Notes: a model not told the origin generated them from the letters alone. A DNA stretch of 64,000 nucleotides from Comamonadaceae bacterium (GCA_947447975.1 CANFLU010000006.1:1-64000); one strand, 5' to 3'; positions 18,145-29,672 are shown, numbered from the stretch's first letter. Numbers and translations are program-made.

Positions 18145-19698
18145 ATGCTGTACGAACTTTACGAGACCCAGCGCGCACTGATGGAACCCTTCTCCGACCT
18201 GGCCAATTTCGCCGCCAAGTCGCTGTCCAATCCGGTGTCACCCCTGGCACAAAGCTCACTCTCTCAGCGTATGGCGGCCGGCTATGAATTGCTGCACCGC
18301 CTCGCCAAAGACTACGAAAAACCCGAATTTGGTTTGCGCACCGTGGATGTGGATGGTGTCGAGGTGGCGATTCATGAGCGCATCGAGTGGAGCCGCCCTT
18401 TTTGCGACTTGTTGCGCTTTAAGCGCCTGACCGATGATTCGGACACCCTGAACAAAATCAAAGACCAGCCGGTGGTGTTGATCGTGGCGCCGCTGTCGGG
18501 CCATTACGCCACGCTGCTGCGCGATACCGTCAAAACCATGCTCAAAGACCACAAGGTCTATATCACCGACTGGAAAAATGCGCGCTTGGTGCCGCTGTCC
18601 GAAGGGCGCTTTAACCTGGATGACTACGTTAACTACGTGCAAGACTGCATCCGCTTGGTGCAGAGCAAATACGGCAACTGCCATGTGATGAGCGTTTGCC
18701 AACCCACAGTGCCGGTGCTCGCTGCCGTGTCGCTCATGGCTTCGCGCGGGGAAAAAACGCCTTTGTCCATGACCATGATGGGTGGCCCGATTGACGCGCG
18801 CAAATCACCTACCGCCGTGAATAACTTGGCGATGAACAAAAGCTATAACTGGTTTGAAAACAATGTGATTTACCGCGTACCGGGCAAATTCCCAGGCGCG
18901 GGACGTCGCGTGTATCCGGGCTTTTTGCAGCACACCGGCTTTGTAGCCATGAACCCGGACCACCATGCCAAAAGCCATTACGACTATTTCAAAGACCTGA
19001 TCAAGGGCGACGACGTCAGCACCGAAGCGCACCGCAAGTTTTACGATGAGTACAACGCGGTCTTGGACATGGACGCGGACTATTACCTAGACACCATCAA
19101 AGTCGTGTTCCAGGATTTCAGCTTGGTCAACGGCACCTGGGACGTGCGATCGCCGCGCGGTGATGCCGAGCGCGTGCGCCCGGCCGCCATCAAAAGCACC
19201 GGCCTGCTGTCGGTGGAAGGTGAGTTGGACGATATTTCGGGCTCGGGCCAAACCCGCGCCGTGCATGAGATTTGCACCGGTGTGCCCGCTGCGCACAAAA
19301 AACATTTTGAAGTGACGGGTGCCGGACATTACGGGATTTTTTCCGGCCGCCGTTGGCGCGACTTGGTGTACCCGACGGTCAAAGCGTTTATCAAGAGCTA
19401 CCAACCTGCGGGAGCCATGCAGGCCACGCCTGCGCCAAGCCCAACGGCTGTGGCGACGCCCCCCAAACCGGCGACCAAAGCGCGCCGCGTCGTGGCAAAG
19501 CAGGCTGTGGCAGCGCCGCTTGCAAAAGTTGCAAAAACTACTGGCAAAGCAGCGCCTGCCACCACTTGGCGCGCAGCGGCTGCGGCCAAGTCGCCATTGG
19601 CGACTCAAGCCAAGGCGACAACACCTGCCAAGCCTGTCGCCGTGACAAAAAAAGCCGTTGCCAAGCCGGTACGCGCCAAGGCCGCGCGTAAAGCCTGA
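18145..19698 (+). CDS. phaZ: Intracellular poly(3-hydroxybutyrate) depolymerase with basic C-terminal tail
   Basis: A 517-residue protein of the PhaZa1-type intracellular depolymerase family. The alpha/beta-hydrolase core runs to about residue 420. The nucleophile is Cys185 in the box SVCQPT, where a lipase would have Ser; probable partners are Asp/Glu around 360-362 and His395 (GAGHYGIF). It mobilises the storage polymer inside the cell. Residues 421-517 are an extra tail with 14 Lys, 5 Arg and no acidic residue, rich in Ala and Pro, resembling histone H1-like and PhaM tails. A TTGCACTGCAA element upstream (about 18113-18123) resembles PhaR-type TGC/GCA sites, but this is tentative. Confidence 0.92.
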   Translation: MLYELYETQRALMEPFSDLANFAAKSLSNPVSPLAQSSLSQRMAAGYELLHRLAKDYEKPEFGLRTVDVDGVEVAIHERIEWSRPFCDLLRFKRLTDDSDTLNKIKDQPVVLIVAPLSGHYATLLRDTVKTMLKDHKVYITDWKNARLVPLSEGRFNLDDYVNYVQDCIRLVQSKYGNCHVMSVCQPTVPVLAAVSLMASRGEKTPLSMTMMGGPIDARKSPTAVNNLAMNKSYNWFENNVIYRVPGKFPGAGRRVYPGFLQHTGFVAMNPDHHAKSHYDYFKDLIKGDDVSTEAHRKFYDEYNAVLDMDADYYLDTIKVVFQDFSLVNGTWDVRSPRGDAERVRPAAIKSTGLLSVEGELDDISGSGQTRAVHEICTGVPAAHKKHFEVTGAGHYGIFSGRRWRDLVYPTVKAFIKSYQPAGAMQATPAPSPTAVATPPKPATKARRVVAKQAVAAPLAKVAKTTGKAAPATTWRAAAAAKSPLATQAKATTPAKPVAVTKKAVAKPVRAKAARKA

Positions 19699-19708
19699 TG
19701 CGGATGCG

Positions 19709-20398
19709 GTGACAGCGACGCCGCCCTCCACCGACGCGCTGGCTGCGCGCATCCTCGATGCGCTGCCGCAAACCCAGTGCACGCGCTGCGGCTACCCCGA
19801 TTGCGCCGCCTATGCCCAAGCGATTGCTGCGCAGCAAGTGCCCATCAACCAATGCCCGCCCGGCGGGGTCCAAGGCATAGCACGCCTGTCAGCCATCACA
19901 GGCCAGGCCGTCCTGCCACTGAATCCGGCATTTGGCCTCGAAGGTCCGCGCAGTGTGGCCTTCATCGACGAAGATTGGTGCATAGGCTGCACCTTGTGCA
20001 TAGAGGCCTGCCCGACGGATGCCATCTATGGCACCAACAAGCGTATGCATGGGGTGATCGAAGAATATTGCACCGGCTGCGAGCTGTGTATCCCAGTCTG
20101 CCCGGTCGATTGCATATTGCTGGAGCCTGTGCATACCGCGAGCACTGCGCAGAGCCTGCCCACCGGCTGGGAGGCCTGGTCCGACGACTTGGCGCAGACG
20201 GCGCGTACGCGTTATGCAGCGGCGCAGAGCCGCCGCGTACAGAGCGCGCAGTTCAAGCGCGCTGCCAAGGCAGAAGAGGCTGCGGACAAACTTTCAGACT
20301 TGGCCAAACATTCACGCATCAGCGACCCAGCGGAGCTGGAGCGCAAAAAAGGTTGGATTGAAGCGGCCATGGCGCGCGCCCGGCAACGCCAAAGCTAA
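19709..20398 (+). CDS. rnfB: RnfB-like ferredoxin, short stand-alone form
   Basis: The Fe-S domain of RnfB without its N-terminal membrane helix. A four-Cys motif (CTRCGYPDC...QC) near residues 20-50 precedes two [4Fe-4S] ferredoxin motifs (CIGCTLCIEACP and CTGCELCIPVCP), then a charged helical tail. No other rnf genes are nearby; betaproteobacteria often carry this gene alone, so its role in electron transfer is open. GTG 19709 is preferred over TTG 19658, which would overlap phaZ by 41 bp. The start remains uncertain. Confidence 0.85.
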   Translation: MTATPPSTDALAARILDALPQTQCTRCGYPDCAAYAQAIAAQQVPINQCPPGGVQGIARLSAITGQAVLPLNPAFGLEGPRSVAFIDEDWCIGCTLCIEACPTDAIYGTNKRMHGVIEEYCTGCELCIPVCPVDCILLEPVHTASTAQSLPTGWEAWSDDLAQTARTRYAAAQSRRVQSAQFKRAAKAEEAADKLSDLAKHSRISDPAELERKKGWIEAAMARARQRQS

Positions 20399-20452
20399 TT
20401 GCGTGCGGCAGGTATGGCTTGGGCTTTGCGGGCTTAGGCGCTGAATGCAGCG

Positions 20453-20950
20453 CTAAGGCGCAAGCGCCAAACGCGAAAACGCGCTTACCACTTCCGGCGG
20501 CGCTTGTACCAATTCAATCAGCACGCCCTCGCCCGAGATCGGGAATTCATCGCTGCCCTTGGGATGCAAAAAGCAAATATCAAAACCGGCTGCGCCCTTG
20601 CGTATGCCGCCCGGCGCAAAGCGAACGCCTTGCTGCATCAGCCAGTCCACTGCCCCAGGGAGGTCGTCAATCCACAGGCCGACGTGATTAAGCGGCGTGT
20701 TGTGTACAGCCGGTTTTTTGTCCGGATCTATGGGCTGCATCAAGTCCACTTCCACCTTGAAGGGGCCGGTGCCGATAGCGCAAATATCTTCATCGACGTT
20801 TTCGCGCTCGCTTTGAAACGTGCCCGTCATTTCCAGGCCCAGCATGTCCACCCACAAGGCTTTGAGCCGTTGCTTGTTCGGCGCGCCGATGGCGATTTGC
20901 TGGATGCCTAAAACTTTAAATGGGCGGGCTGTGCATGTGCTATTCGTCAT
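20453..20950 (-). CDS. VOC superfamily protein, probable methylmalonyl-CoA epimerase
   Basis: A 165-residue glyoxalase-fold protein starting [23 protein letters not shown] at ATG 20950, with AAGGAC upstream as ribosome site. Paired beta-alpha-beta modules carry metal-ligand candidates: LGIQQIAIG (Gln in place of the usual His), a Glu in [19 protein letters not shown] (His) and VLIELVQ (Glu). The fold also serves glyoxalase I, but it sits downstream of the carboxylase and mutase genes of the propionyl-CoA pathway, which needs an epimerase not otherwise seen here. The assignment rests on that context. Confidence 0.7.
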   Translation of the reverse strand: MTNSTCTARPFKVLGIQQIAIGAPNKQRLKALWVDMLGLEMTGTFQSERENVDEDICAIGTGPFKVEVDLMQPIDPDKKPAVHNTPLNHVGLWIDDLPGAVDWLMQQGVRFAPGGIRKGAAGFDICFLHPKGSDEFPISGEGVLIELVQAPPEVVSAFSRLALAP

Positions 20951-21112
20951 TTGGGCGTCCTTGCTTGATTCATTGGGAAAGTGCTGCTGCTTCCAGAAAG
21001 CCTGCTTCCCCTTGCTTGCCTGGGGGCGCATCAGCGGCCAGCGCTGTCTGACATAGCCACAGATTAGCTAGCAGCACCGCGGTGCAAGGATTCAATGGCA
21101 AGCGTATAAGTT

Positions 21113-21439
21113 TCATTTGGCGATTCCCAAAAATACAGCCAAGCCACGCTCGACCTGGGTCAACTGATCTGCACTCACGCGCCCCAAAGCAGGTCCAATT
21201 TTTTCGCGCTTGAGCGTCATGGCCTTGTCGATCATAATTTGGGATGTTTTTTCCAAGCCATTGCTTGCGGAGGCTGGCACCGTTACCCGCAACAAGGGCG
21301 CATCAACCAAGGTGCTGGTCACGAGCAAGACAGTGACGCTCTTGTGATTCGCAAAAAGTGGCGACTGGATCACCAACGCTGGTCGAGGTTTGCCAAAGTC
21401 GCCCTGTATGACAACTGACACCAAATCCCCGCGATGCAT
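21113..21439 (-). CDS. mazF: MazF/PemK-type endoribonuclease toxin
   Basis: A 108-residue PemK/MazF protein. MHRGDLVSVVIQGDFGKPRPALVIQ contains the G-D-x4...K-x-RPALV core typical of the family, and VTVLLVTSTL follows. It would cleave mRNA at short sequence motifs. It shares one base with the upstream antitoxin stop. The pair separates the probable epimerase gene from the carboxylase genes. Confidence 0.88.
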   Translation of the reverse strand: MHRGDLVSVVIQGDFGKPRPALVIQSPLFANHKSVTVLLVTSTLVDAPLLRVTVPASASNGLEKTSQIMIDKAMTLKREKIGPALGRVSADQLTQVERGLAVFLGIAK

Positions 21440-21660
21440 CAGGCCGTCCAGCCCTCTACGTCGGCCAAGCTTTCATGCATCAGCGCGTCCAGTGCTTCAG
21501 AATCCCGCTGATCGGATGCAGCCACTATCCTGACTTGGCGCTCGCACTCTAGTGCAAATTCTGTGGGCCGTGTGTCGGGAACCCAAATTTGCACAGGACG
21601 AAGACCCGCTTGGCGTAAAGCTTCGCGGTGTTTTTGAACTCGAATATTGACAGCAACCAT
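21439..21660 (-). CDS. mazE: MazE-family antitoxin (DUF3018-like)
   Basis: A 73-residue antitoxin with an N-terminal ribbon-helix-helix-like part (VAVNIRVQKHREALRQAGLRPVQIWVPD) and an acidic C-terminus (DALMHESLADVEGW) that would bind the toxin. This shape matches the DUF3018 antitoxins paired with MazF. Its stop overlaps the mazF start, so the two are coupled. Direct repeats just upstream form the likely operator. Confidence 0.82.
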   Translation of the reverse strand: MVAVNIRVQKHREALRQAGLRPVQIWVPDTRPTEFALECERQVRIVAASDQRDSEALDALMHESLADVEGWTA

Positions 21661-21669
21661 GAAACCTCC

Positions 21670-21714
21670 CCGTTACATGCAACAGCATATCAAAGCTTAC
21701 CGTTACAGGCAACA
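21670..21714 (-). promoter_or_regulatory. Direct-repeat operator upstream of mazEF
   Basis: CCGTTACATGCAACA (21670-21684) and CCGTTACAGGCAACA (21700-21714) differ at one of 15 positions and lie exactly 30 bp apart, close to three helical turns. They begin 10 bp upstream of the mazE start. Such placement fits cooperative binding by the antitoxin. Confidence 0.55.
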
Positions 21715-21728
21715 AGTTTTTTAATCGC

Positions 21729-23777
21729 TTAAGCAAATTCCACAATCACTTGATCCACCGTGAGCGATTCGCCCTGGCTGGCCACGACTTTTTTGACCAC
21801 GCCATCGGCGGCGGCAAACAAGACGTTTTCCATTTTCATGGCCTCGATGACCGCAACGCGCTCACCGGCCTGCACTTTTTGTCCGGGCTCAACCAGCACC
21901 TGCGATAGGAGACCAGGCATGGGCGAGAGCACAAAACGGCTCATGTCCGGCGGCGATTTGAAGGGCATCAATTGGTGCAAGGCGGCCATGCGCGGCGAGA
22001 CTACCAGCGCGTCGATACGGGTGCCGTTGTGCTGTACCCGCAGCGCCAGCGGGTTCTTTGGCGTACCGCGCTCGATCTGCGCGGTAAAGGCTTTGCCATT
22101 GACCGTGCCGGTGATGGCGATGTCATTGAGCCGCGAGCGGCTTCGGATCTCGTAAGCGGCATCGGCCACCCGCACGCGCGCCGAGCCCGTCTCCCCGACG
22201 AACTCGTCGACATGCACCGGCGTGTACACATGCTTGCCGCTATCGGACATGGCGATAACCACATAGTCTTTGCCCGCCTCCACGCCATAGCCAGGCAACT
22301 GGCCGCTGATGGCGGCCGTACGCTCGCGCGATTTGCGGCGCACAAACGCGGCCAGCGCGGTGAGGAAATGGGCGTCTTGGTGCGGCACGTCCTCAGCACG
22401 AAAACCATGGGCATAGTTCTCGGCGATGAAGCCGGTGTTGAAATCGCCTGCGACAAACTTCGGATGCGCGAGCAAGGCCGCTTGAAACGGAATATTGCTG
22501 GATACACCACGAATGACAAAGCCGTTGAGCGCCTCGCGCATTTTGGCAATTGCATCGAGCCGGTCGCTGCCGTGCACGATCAGCTTGGCGATCATGGAGT
22601 CGTAAAACATCGGTATCTCGCCACCATCACGCACACCCGTGTCCACGCGCACGCCCAGCAATTCCTCGGTATTGCCCTGGAACATGGTCTGCGCGGGGGG
22701 CGCAAATCGCACCAAACGGCCCGTGGACGGCAGGAAGTTGCGGAACGGGTCTTCGGCGTTGATACGGCACTCGATGGCCCAGCCATTGCGCTGCACTTGC
22801 GCTTGCGTCAAAGGCAGTTTTTCGCCCGCAGCCACGCGAATCATCAGCTCTACCAAGTCCAAGCCGGTAATCGCCTCGGTCACCGGATGCTCCACCTGCA
22901 AGCGGGTGTTCATCTCCAAAAAGTAAAAGCTTTGGTCTTTGCCGACCACAAACTCCACCGTACCCGCACTTTGGTAATCCACCGCTTTGGCCAAGGCTAC
23001 CGCTTGCTCGCCCATGGCTTTGCGGGTGGCGTCGCTGATAAAGGGGGAAGGCGCTTCTTCAATTACTTTTTGGTGGCGGCGCTGGATAGAGCATTCGCGC
23101 TCGTTCAAGTACAGCACATTGCCATGCGCATCGCCGATCAATTGGATTTCGATATGGCGTGGCTCTTCGACGAATTTTTCGACAAACACGCGGTCATCGC
23201 CAAAGCTATTGCGCGCCTCGTTGCGGCAACTGCTAAAGCCCTCAAAAGCCTCTTTGTCGTTGTAGGCCACGCGCAAGCCCTTGCCGCCACCACCGGCGCT
23301 GGCCTTGATCATCACCGGGTAGCCTATGCCCTTGGCAATCTCCACCGCACGCTCAGGCGTTTCAATCGCGTCGTTCACACCGGGAATGCAATTCACCCCT
23401 GCCGCCCCGGCCAGTTTTTTGGACTCGATCTTGTCGCCCATGGCCGCGATGGAATGGTGTTTAGGCCCGATAAACACGATCCCCTCTTCCTCGCAGCGCT
23501 TGGAGAACTCCGCGTTCTCACTCAGAAATCCATAACCCGGATGAATCGCCTGCGCGCCGGTGGACTTGGCAGCGGCGATGATCACATCCGCCAGCAAATA
23601 ACTCTCTCGGCTAGGCGCTGGTCCGATACGCACGGCTTCGTCGGCCAAGGCCACATGGCGAGCCTCTTTGTCGGCATCTGAATAGACCGCCACAGTGGCG
23701 ATGCCCATTTTCTTGGCCGTGGCAATCACTCGGCAGGCGATTTCGCCTCGGTTGGCAATAAGAATTTTGGTAAACAT
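21729..23777 (-). CDS. pccA: Propionyl-CoA carboxylase alpha subunit (biotin carboxylase/BCCP)
   Basis: A 682-residue acyl-CoA carboxylase alpha chain. The biotin carboxylase domain (MFTKILIANRGEIACRV, ATP-grasp with SAGGGGKGLR, MNTRLQVEHPVTE) is followed by the BT linker and a biotinyl domain carrying EAMKMEN near the C-terminus, where Lys is biotinylated. It charges biotin with CO2 for the beta chain. Gene context (pccB, meaB, mutase) favours propionyl-CoA as substrate over acetyl-CoA or 3-methylcrotonyl-CoA. Confidence 0.92.
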   Translation of the reverse strand: MFTKILIANRGEIACRVIATAKKMGIATVAVYSDADKEARHVALADEAVRIGPAPSRESYLLADVIIAAAKSTGAQAIHPGYGFLSENAEFSKRCEEEGIVFIGPKHHSIAAMGDKIESKKLAGAAGVNCIPGVNDAIETPERAVEIAKGIGYPVMIKASAGGGGKGLRVAYNDKEAFEGFSSCRNEARNSFGDDRVFVEKFVEEPRHIEIQLIGDAHGNVLYLNERECSIQRRHQKVIEEAPSPFISDATRKAMGEQAVALAKAVDYQSAGTVEFVVGKDQSFYFLEMNTRLQVEHPVTEAITGLDLVELMIRVAAGEKLPLTQAQVQRNGWAIECRINAEDPFRNFLPSTGRLVRFAPPAQTMFQGNTEELLGVRVDTGVRDGGEIPMFYDSMIAKLIVHGSDRLDAIAKMREALNGFVIRGVSSNIPFQAALLAHPKFVAGDFNTGFIAENYAHGFRAEDVPHQDAHFLTALAAFVRRKSRERTAAISGQLPGYGVEAGKDYVVIAMSDSGKHVYTPVHVDEFVGETGSARVRVADAAYEIRSRSRLNDIAITGTVNGKAFTAQIERGTPKNPLALRVQHNGTRIDALVVSPRMAALHQLMPFKSPPDMSRFVLSPMPGLLSQVLVEPGQKVQAGERVAVIEAMKMENVLFAAADGVVKKVVASQGESLTVDQVIVEFA

Positions 23778-23798
23778 TTTTTATATTTCCTTGCCGTC

Positions 23799-25331
23799 TT
23801 AGAGTGGAATATTCCCGTGCTTGCGCCACGGGTTTTCCAGCTTCTTGTCTTTGAGCATCACCAAGGAACGGCAAATACGTTTGCGCGTTTCAGCAGGCAA
23901 GATCACGTCGTCGATAAAGCCTCGTGCACCGGCCACAAAAGGATTCGCAAAGCGCGCTTTGTATTCGGCCTCTTTGGCAGCGAGTTTCTCCGGGTCGCCC
24001 TTGTCTTCGCGGAAAATAATCTCGACCGCTCCCTTGGCGCCCATCACTGCAATTTCGGCATGGGGCCAGGCAAAGTTCACATCGCCGCGCAGGTGTTTGG
24101 AGGCCATCACGTCATACGCGCCGCCATAGGCCTTGCGCGTGATGACAGTGATTTTCGGCACCGTGCACTCGGCATAGGCATAAAGCAATTTGGCGCCGTG
24201 CTTGATGATGCCACCATACTCCTGGCTGGTGCCGGGCATAAAGCCGGGCACATCGACAAAGGTGATGACCGGGATATTGAAGGCATCACAAAAACGCACA
24301 AAGCGCGCGGCTTTGATGCTGCTCTTAATATCCAGGCAACCGGCCAGCACCAAGGGCTGGTTCGCCACGATGCCCACCGTTTGCCCATCCATGCGCGCAA
24401 AGCCGATCAGAATGTTTTTCGCATACTCCGGTTGGATTTCAAAGAAATCGCCATCGTCCACGGTCTTGACGATCAGCTCCTTCATGTCATAGGCCTTATT
24501 GGGGTTCTCCGGCACCAGGGTATTGAGACTGATCTCCGTGCGGTGTGCCGGGTCGCCACTTTGGCGCACCGGCGCTTTCTCGCGGTTGGAAAGAGGCAAA
24601 TAGTTGTAGAGGCGACGCAGCATCAAGAGCGCTTCTACGTCGTTGTCAAAAGCCAGATCGGCGACACCGCTCTTGGTGGTGTGGGTAATCGCACCACCCA
24701 ACTCTTCGGCACTCACTTCTTCGTGCGTCACGGTTTTCACCACCTCGGGGCCGGTAACAAACATATAAGAGCTGTCTTTCACCATGAAGATGAAATCGGT
24801 CATGGCCGGTGAATACACCGCGCCACCGGCCGAGGGTCCCATGATTAGGCTGATTTGCGGAATCACGCCGCTGGCCAGTACGTTGCGCTGGAACACATCG
24901 GCATAGCCGCCTAGCGAGGCCACGCCTTCTTGGATACGCGCGCCACCCGAGTCGTTCAGGCCGATCACCGGCGCGCCCACTTTCATGGCCTGGTCCATGA
25001 TCTTGCAAATCTTCTCCGCATGCGATTCGCTCAATGCGCCGCCAAACACGGTGAAGTCTTGGCTGAAAACAAACACCAGGCGGCCATTGATCATGCCGTA
25101 GCCGGTCACGACGCCGTCGCCGGGAATTTTGTTGTCCTGCATGCCAAAGTCGGTGCAGCGGTGCTCGACGAACATATCCCATTCTTCAAACGTGCCTTCG
25201 TCGAGCAGCACCTCCAAGCGCTCACGCGCGGTCAGCTTGCCTTTGCCGTGCTGCGCGCTGATGCGCTTTTCGCCGCCGCCCATGCGCGCTGCAGCGCGCT
25301 TGGCTTCGAGTTGCTCCAATATGTCTTGCAT
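23799..25331 (-). CDS. pccB: Propionyl-CoA carboxylase beta subunit
   Basis: A 510-residue carboxyltransferase. The two crotonase-like halves show [19 protein letters not shown] and, in the second half, [25 protein letters not shown]. The C-terminal [13 protein letters not shown] and the final [11 protein letters not shown] are typical of PccB. It transfers the carboxyl group from biotin to propionyl-CoA, giving (S)-methylmalonyl-CoA. It is 21 bp upstream of pccA. Confidence 0.93.
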   Translation of the reverse strand: MQDILEQLEAKRAAARMGGGEKRISAQHGKGKLTARERLEVLLDEGTFEEWDMFVEHRCTDFGMQDNKIPGDGVVTGYGMINGRLVFVFSQDFTVFGGALSESHAEKICKIMDQAMKVGAPVIGLNDSGGARIQEGVASLGGYADVFQRNVLASGVIPQISLIMGPSAGGAVYSPAMTDFIFMVKDSSYMFVTGPEVVKTVTHEEVSAEELGGAITHTTKSGVADLAFDNDVEALLMLRRLYNYLPLSNREKAPVRQSGDPAHRTEISLNTLVPENPNKAYDMKELIVKTVDDGDFFEIQPEYAKNILIGFARMDGQTVGIVANQPLVLAGCLDIKSSIKAARFVRFCDAFNIPVITFVDVPGFMPGTSQEYGGIIKHGAKLLYAYAECTVPKITVITRKAYGGAYDVMASKHLRGDVNFAWPHAEIAVMGAKGAVEIIFREDKGDPEKLAAKEAEYKARFANPFVAGARGFIDDVILPAETRKRICRSLVMLKDKKLENPWRKHGNIPL

Positions 25332-25333
25332 GC

Positions 25334-26371
25334 TTACTTCTCCGTGCTAGTAATCGGCTGCCCAGGGCTGTGGCCATAGGCGTGTAAAAGTTGTCGCGCG
25401 GCGGTGGACGCGGCCAGCGAACCGGCGGCTACTTGGGCGCTGAGGTCGGGCAGAAGTGCACCCACCGCTGCCTGGGTTTTGAAACTCTGCTTTAAGCCCG
25501 CATCAATACGTTCCCACATCCAGGCCAGCGCCTGGCTTTGGCGGCGTACGGTGAAGCGCCCGCTCTCCGCTTGCAAGGCGCGAAAGGCGCTGACCGCTTC
25601 CCAAAACTGGCTAATGCCCGTGCCCTGCAAAGCGCTGATCGGCACGACCTGGGGGCTCCAGCCCAGCCGCTCTGGGTTGCCATGCAAGCCCAGCAGGCGC
25701 AAGGCACTGGTGATTTGGGCTTGCGCGCGCGTGGCCGCGTCTGGGTCGATATCGGCCTTGTTGATGACCACCAAATCGGCCAACTCCATGACGCCTTTTT
25801 TAATGGCTTGCAAATCGTCACCGGCATTGGGCAGTTGTAAGAGGCAAAACATATCTGTCATACCGCTGACCGCGGTTTCGGACTGGCCTACGCCCACGGT
25901 TTCCACCAGCACCACGTCGTAGCCTGCTGCTTCGCAGACCAGCATGCACTCGCGGGTTTTTTCCGCCACACCGCCCAAGGTGCCGCTGGCCGGGCTGGGC
26001 CGTATAAAGGCCTGCGGATGCACAGACAGCTGCTCCATACGGGTTTTATCGCCCAGGATCGAGCCGCCGGACACGCTGCTCGAAGGGTCCACCGCCAACA
26101 CTGCTACGCGGTGGCCTTGCGCTATCAAATACAAACCCAGGGCTTCAATAAAAGTCGATTTACCCACGCCCGGCACGCCGCTGATGCCCAGGCGCATCGA
26201 TTGCCCGGTGTAAGGCAACAAGTCGGTGAGCAGCGCATCGGCCTGCGTCCGGTGGTCAGCGCGCGTGGACTCCAGCAGCGTGATGGCCTTGGCCATAGCC
26301 CGCCGCTGCACTGCGGGCGTGGTGCTGCGCAGCTCGGTAACGGACGGGGTCGTGTCAACAGCCATGGGCAT
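25334..26371 (-). CDS. meaB: MeaB-type GTPase, methylmalonyl-CoA mutase chaperone
   Basis: A 345-residue G3E P-loop GTPase. Walker A is GVPGVGKST, a switch region has [14 protein letters not shown], and the guanine-specificity motif is VINKADID. It gates adenosylcobalamin loading and protects the mutase. It ends 2 bp before the pccB start and begins 21 bp after the mutase stop, so it belongs to one message. The second in-frame ATG two codons on is an equally possible start. Confidence 0.92.
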   Translation of the reverse strand: MPMAVDTTPSVTELRSTTPAVQRRAMAKAITLLESTRADHRTQADALLTDLLPYTGQSMRLGISGVPGVGKSTFIEALGLYLIAQGHRVAVLAVDPSSSVSGGSILGDKTRMEQLSVHPQAFIRPSPASGTLGGVAEKTRECMLVCEAAGYDVVLVETVGVGQSETAVSGMTDMFCLLQLPNAGDDLQAIKKGVMELADLVVINKADIDPDAATRAQAQITSALRLLGLHGNPERLGWSPQVVPISALQGTGISQFWEAVSAFRALQAESGRFTVRRQSQALAWMWERIDAGLKQSFKTQAAVGALLPDLSAQVAAGSLAASTAARQLLHAYGHSPGQPITSTEK

Positions 26372-26392
26372 CGGGTGCTTGGGGCTGCAGCT

Positions 26393-28603
<2,211 letters not shown>

Positions 28604-28697
28604 GGCACGGGCTTTCAGATCAGAAATTTGGCGGTTCACGCATTCTATCATTCATAATTATTAATACAAAACTGAATTAGGCCTTACAATTTCCGCC

Positions 28698-29333
28698 ATG
28701 CAAAGCCTCACCCTGACACCGCGCGCCCTGTACCAAGAGGTAGCGGAGTTGCTGCGCGAGCGCATTTTTTCTAACACCTTGCCACCGGGTAGCTGGATCG
28801 ACGAAATGGCGCTGGCCGAGGAATACGGCATCAGCCGCACGCCCTTGCGCGAGGCCATCAAAGTACTGGCCACCGAGGGCCTGGTCACTATGAAGGTGCG
28901 CCGTGGCGCCTATGTGACCGAGGTCAACGCCAAAGACCAGGCGGATGTGTATCACCTGCTCTCGCTACTCGAATCCGACGCGGCGGGCGTCGTGGCCCAG
29001 CGCGCCACGTCCGCACAGTTGCAAGACTTGCAAACCCTGCACACCGAACTGGCCGCTGCCGTGGACTCCACCGACCGCTTTTTTGAGGTCAATGAGCGCT
29101 TTCACATGCGCCTTTTGGAAATTGCCGACAACCGTTGGCGCGACCAGTTGTGCGCGGACTTGCGCAAAGTGATGAAGCTCAACCGGCACAACTCGCTGCT
29201 CAAAAGCGGGCGCGTGGCCGAATCGCTGCGCGAACACCAGGCCTTGATGGACGCGCTGCTAGCGCGCAACGAGGCGCTGAGCGTGCAGCGCATGCGCGAA
29301 CACTTTGCCAATGGCCTAGAGGCAGCCGGTTGA
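28698..29333 (+). CDS. GntR/FCD-family regulator of the propionyl-CoA genes (probable)
   Basis: A 211-residue FadR-type GntR protein. The N-terminal winged helix includes EYGISRTPLREAIKVLATEGLV, and the C-terminal FCD domain has metal-site residues (HMRLLEIADN, later EHQALMDALL). It is divergent from the mutase gene with a short AT-rich gap, which suggests it controls the mutase-meaB-pccB-pccA unit in response to an acyl-CoA or organic acid. The ligand is not known. Confidence 0.85.
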   Translation: MQSLTLTPRALYQEVAELLRERIFSNTLPPGSWIDEMALAEEYGISRTPLREAIKVLATEGLVTMKVRRGAYVTEVNAKDQADVYHLLSLLESDAAGVVAQRATSAQLQDLQTLHTELAAAVDSTDRFFEVNERFHMRLLEIADNRWRDQLCADLRKVMKLNRHNSLLKSGRVAESLREHQALMDALLARNEALSVQRMREHFANGLEAAG

Positions 29334-29611
29334 TGGCTGGCATGGCAGGCCGTACCGCGCCAGCGAGACTCGAGCGCTTTTATTTTCAGGAAAGCTATAT
29401 CGCCGAGCTTCAAGCCATGGCCAGCGAAGGCACGCACACGCCCGGCCCGGAGCTGGCGTTGATTTCACAACGCGACGAAGTGCTGGACTGGCGGGAAATT
29501 CAAGCGCGTTACCCAAAGGCTCGGCACATCCTGCTGCCCAATGGCGACCACGCGATCAGCGACTTTGCGCTGCATGTGGATGGGGTGTTGGGGTTTTTGG
29601 GATTGGTGTAG
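29333..29611 (+). pseudogene. C-terminal fragment of a YqiA-like esterase
   Basis: A 92-residue frame overlapping the GntR stop by one base. It matches the last third of YqiA/UPF0227-type alpha/beta hydrolases: LISQRDEVLDWREIQARYP carries the acid residue and PNGDHAISDF the catalytic His. The N-terminal portion with the serine nucleophile is absent. It is therefore probably a gene remnant. It directly precedes the vapBC operator. Confidence 0.6.
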
Positions 29612-29623
29612 CCAGACCTAGGG

Positions 29624-29658
29624 TTTGAATTACACTATTTCATATTTAGTAATTCAAA
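29624..29658 (+). promoter_or_regulatory. Inverted-repeat operator of vapBC
   Basis: TTTGAATTAC (29624-29633) and GTAATTCAAA (29649-29658) form a perfect 10-bp inverted repeat with a 15-base AT-rich centre, 14 bp before the vapB start. AbrB-type antitoxins commonly repress at such sites. Confidence 0.6.
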
Positions 29659-29672
29659 TCGCCGAGGATGCC

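Noticed and set aside
21074-21085. Palindrome GCACCGCGGTGC between the VOC gene and mazF
   Set aside because: Short palindromes of this GC content are expected by chance; no repeat or gene-start relation supports a function.
21972-23681. Long open frame (569 codons) on the plus strand opposite pccA
   Set aside because: It is the mirror of the carboxylase coding sequence and has low-complexity composition without recognisable motifs.
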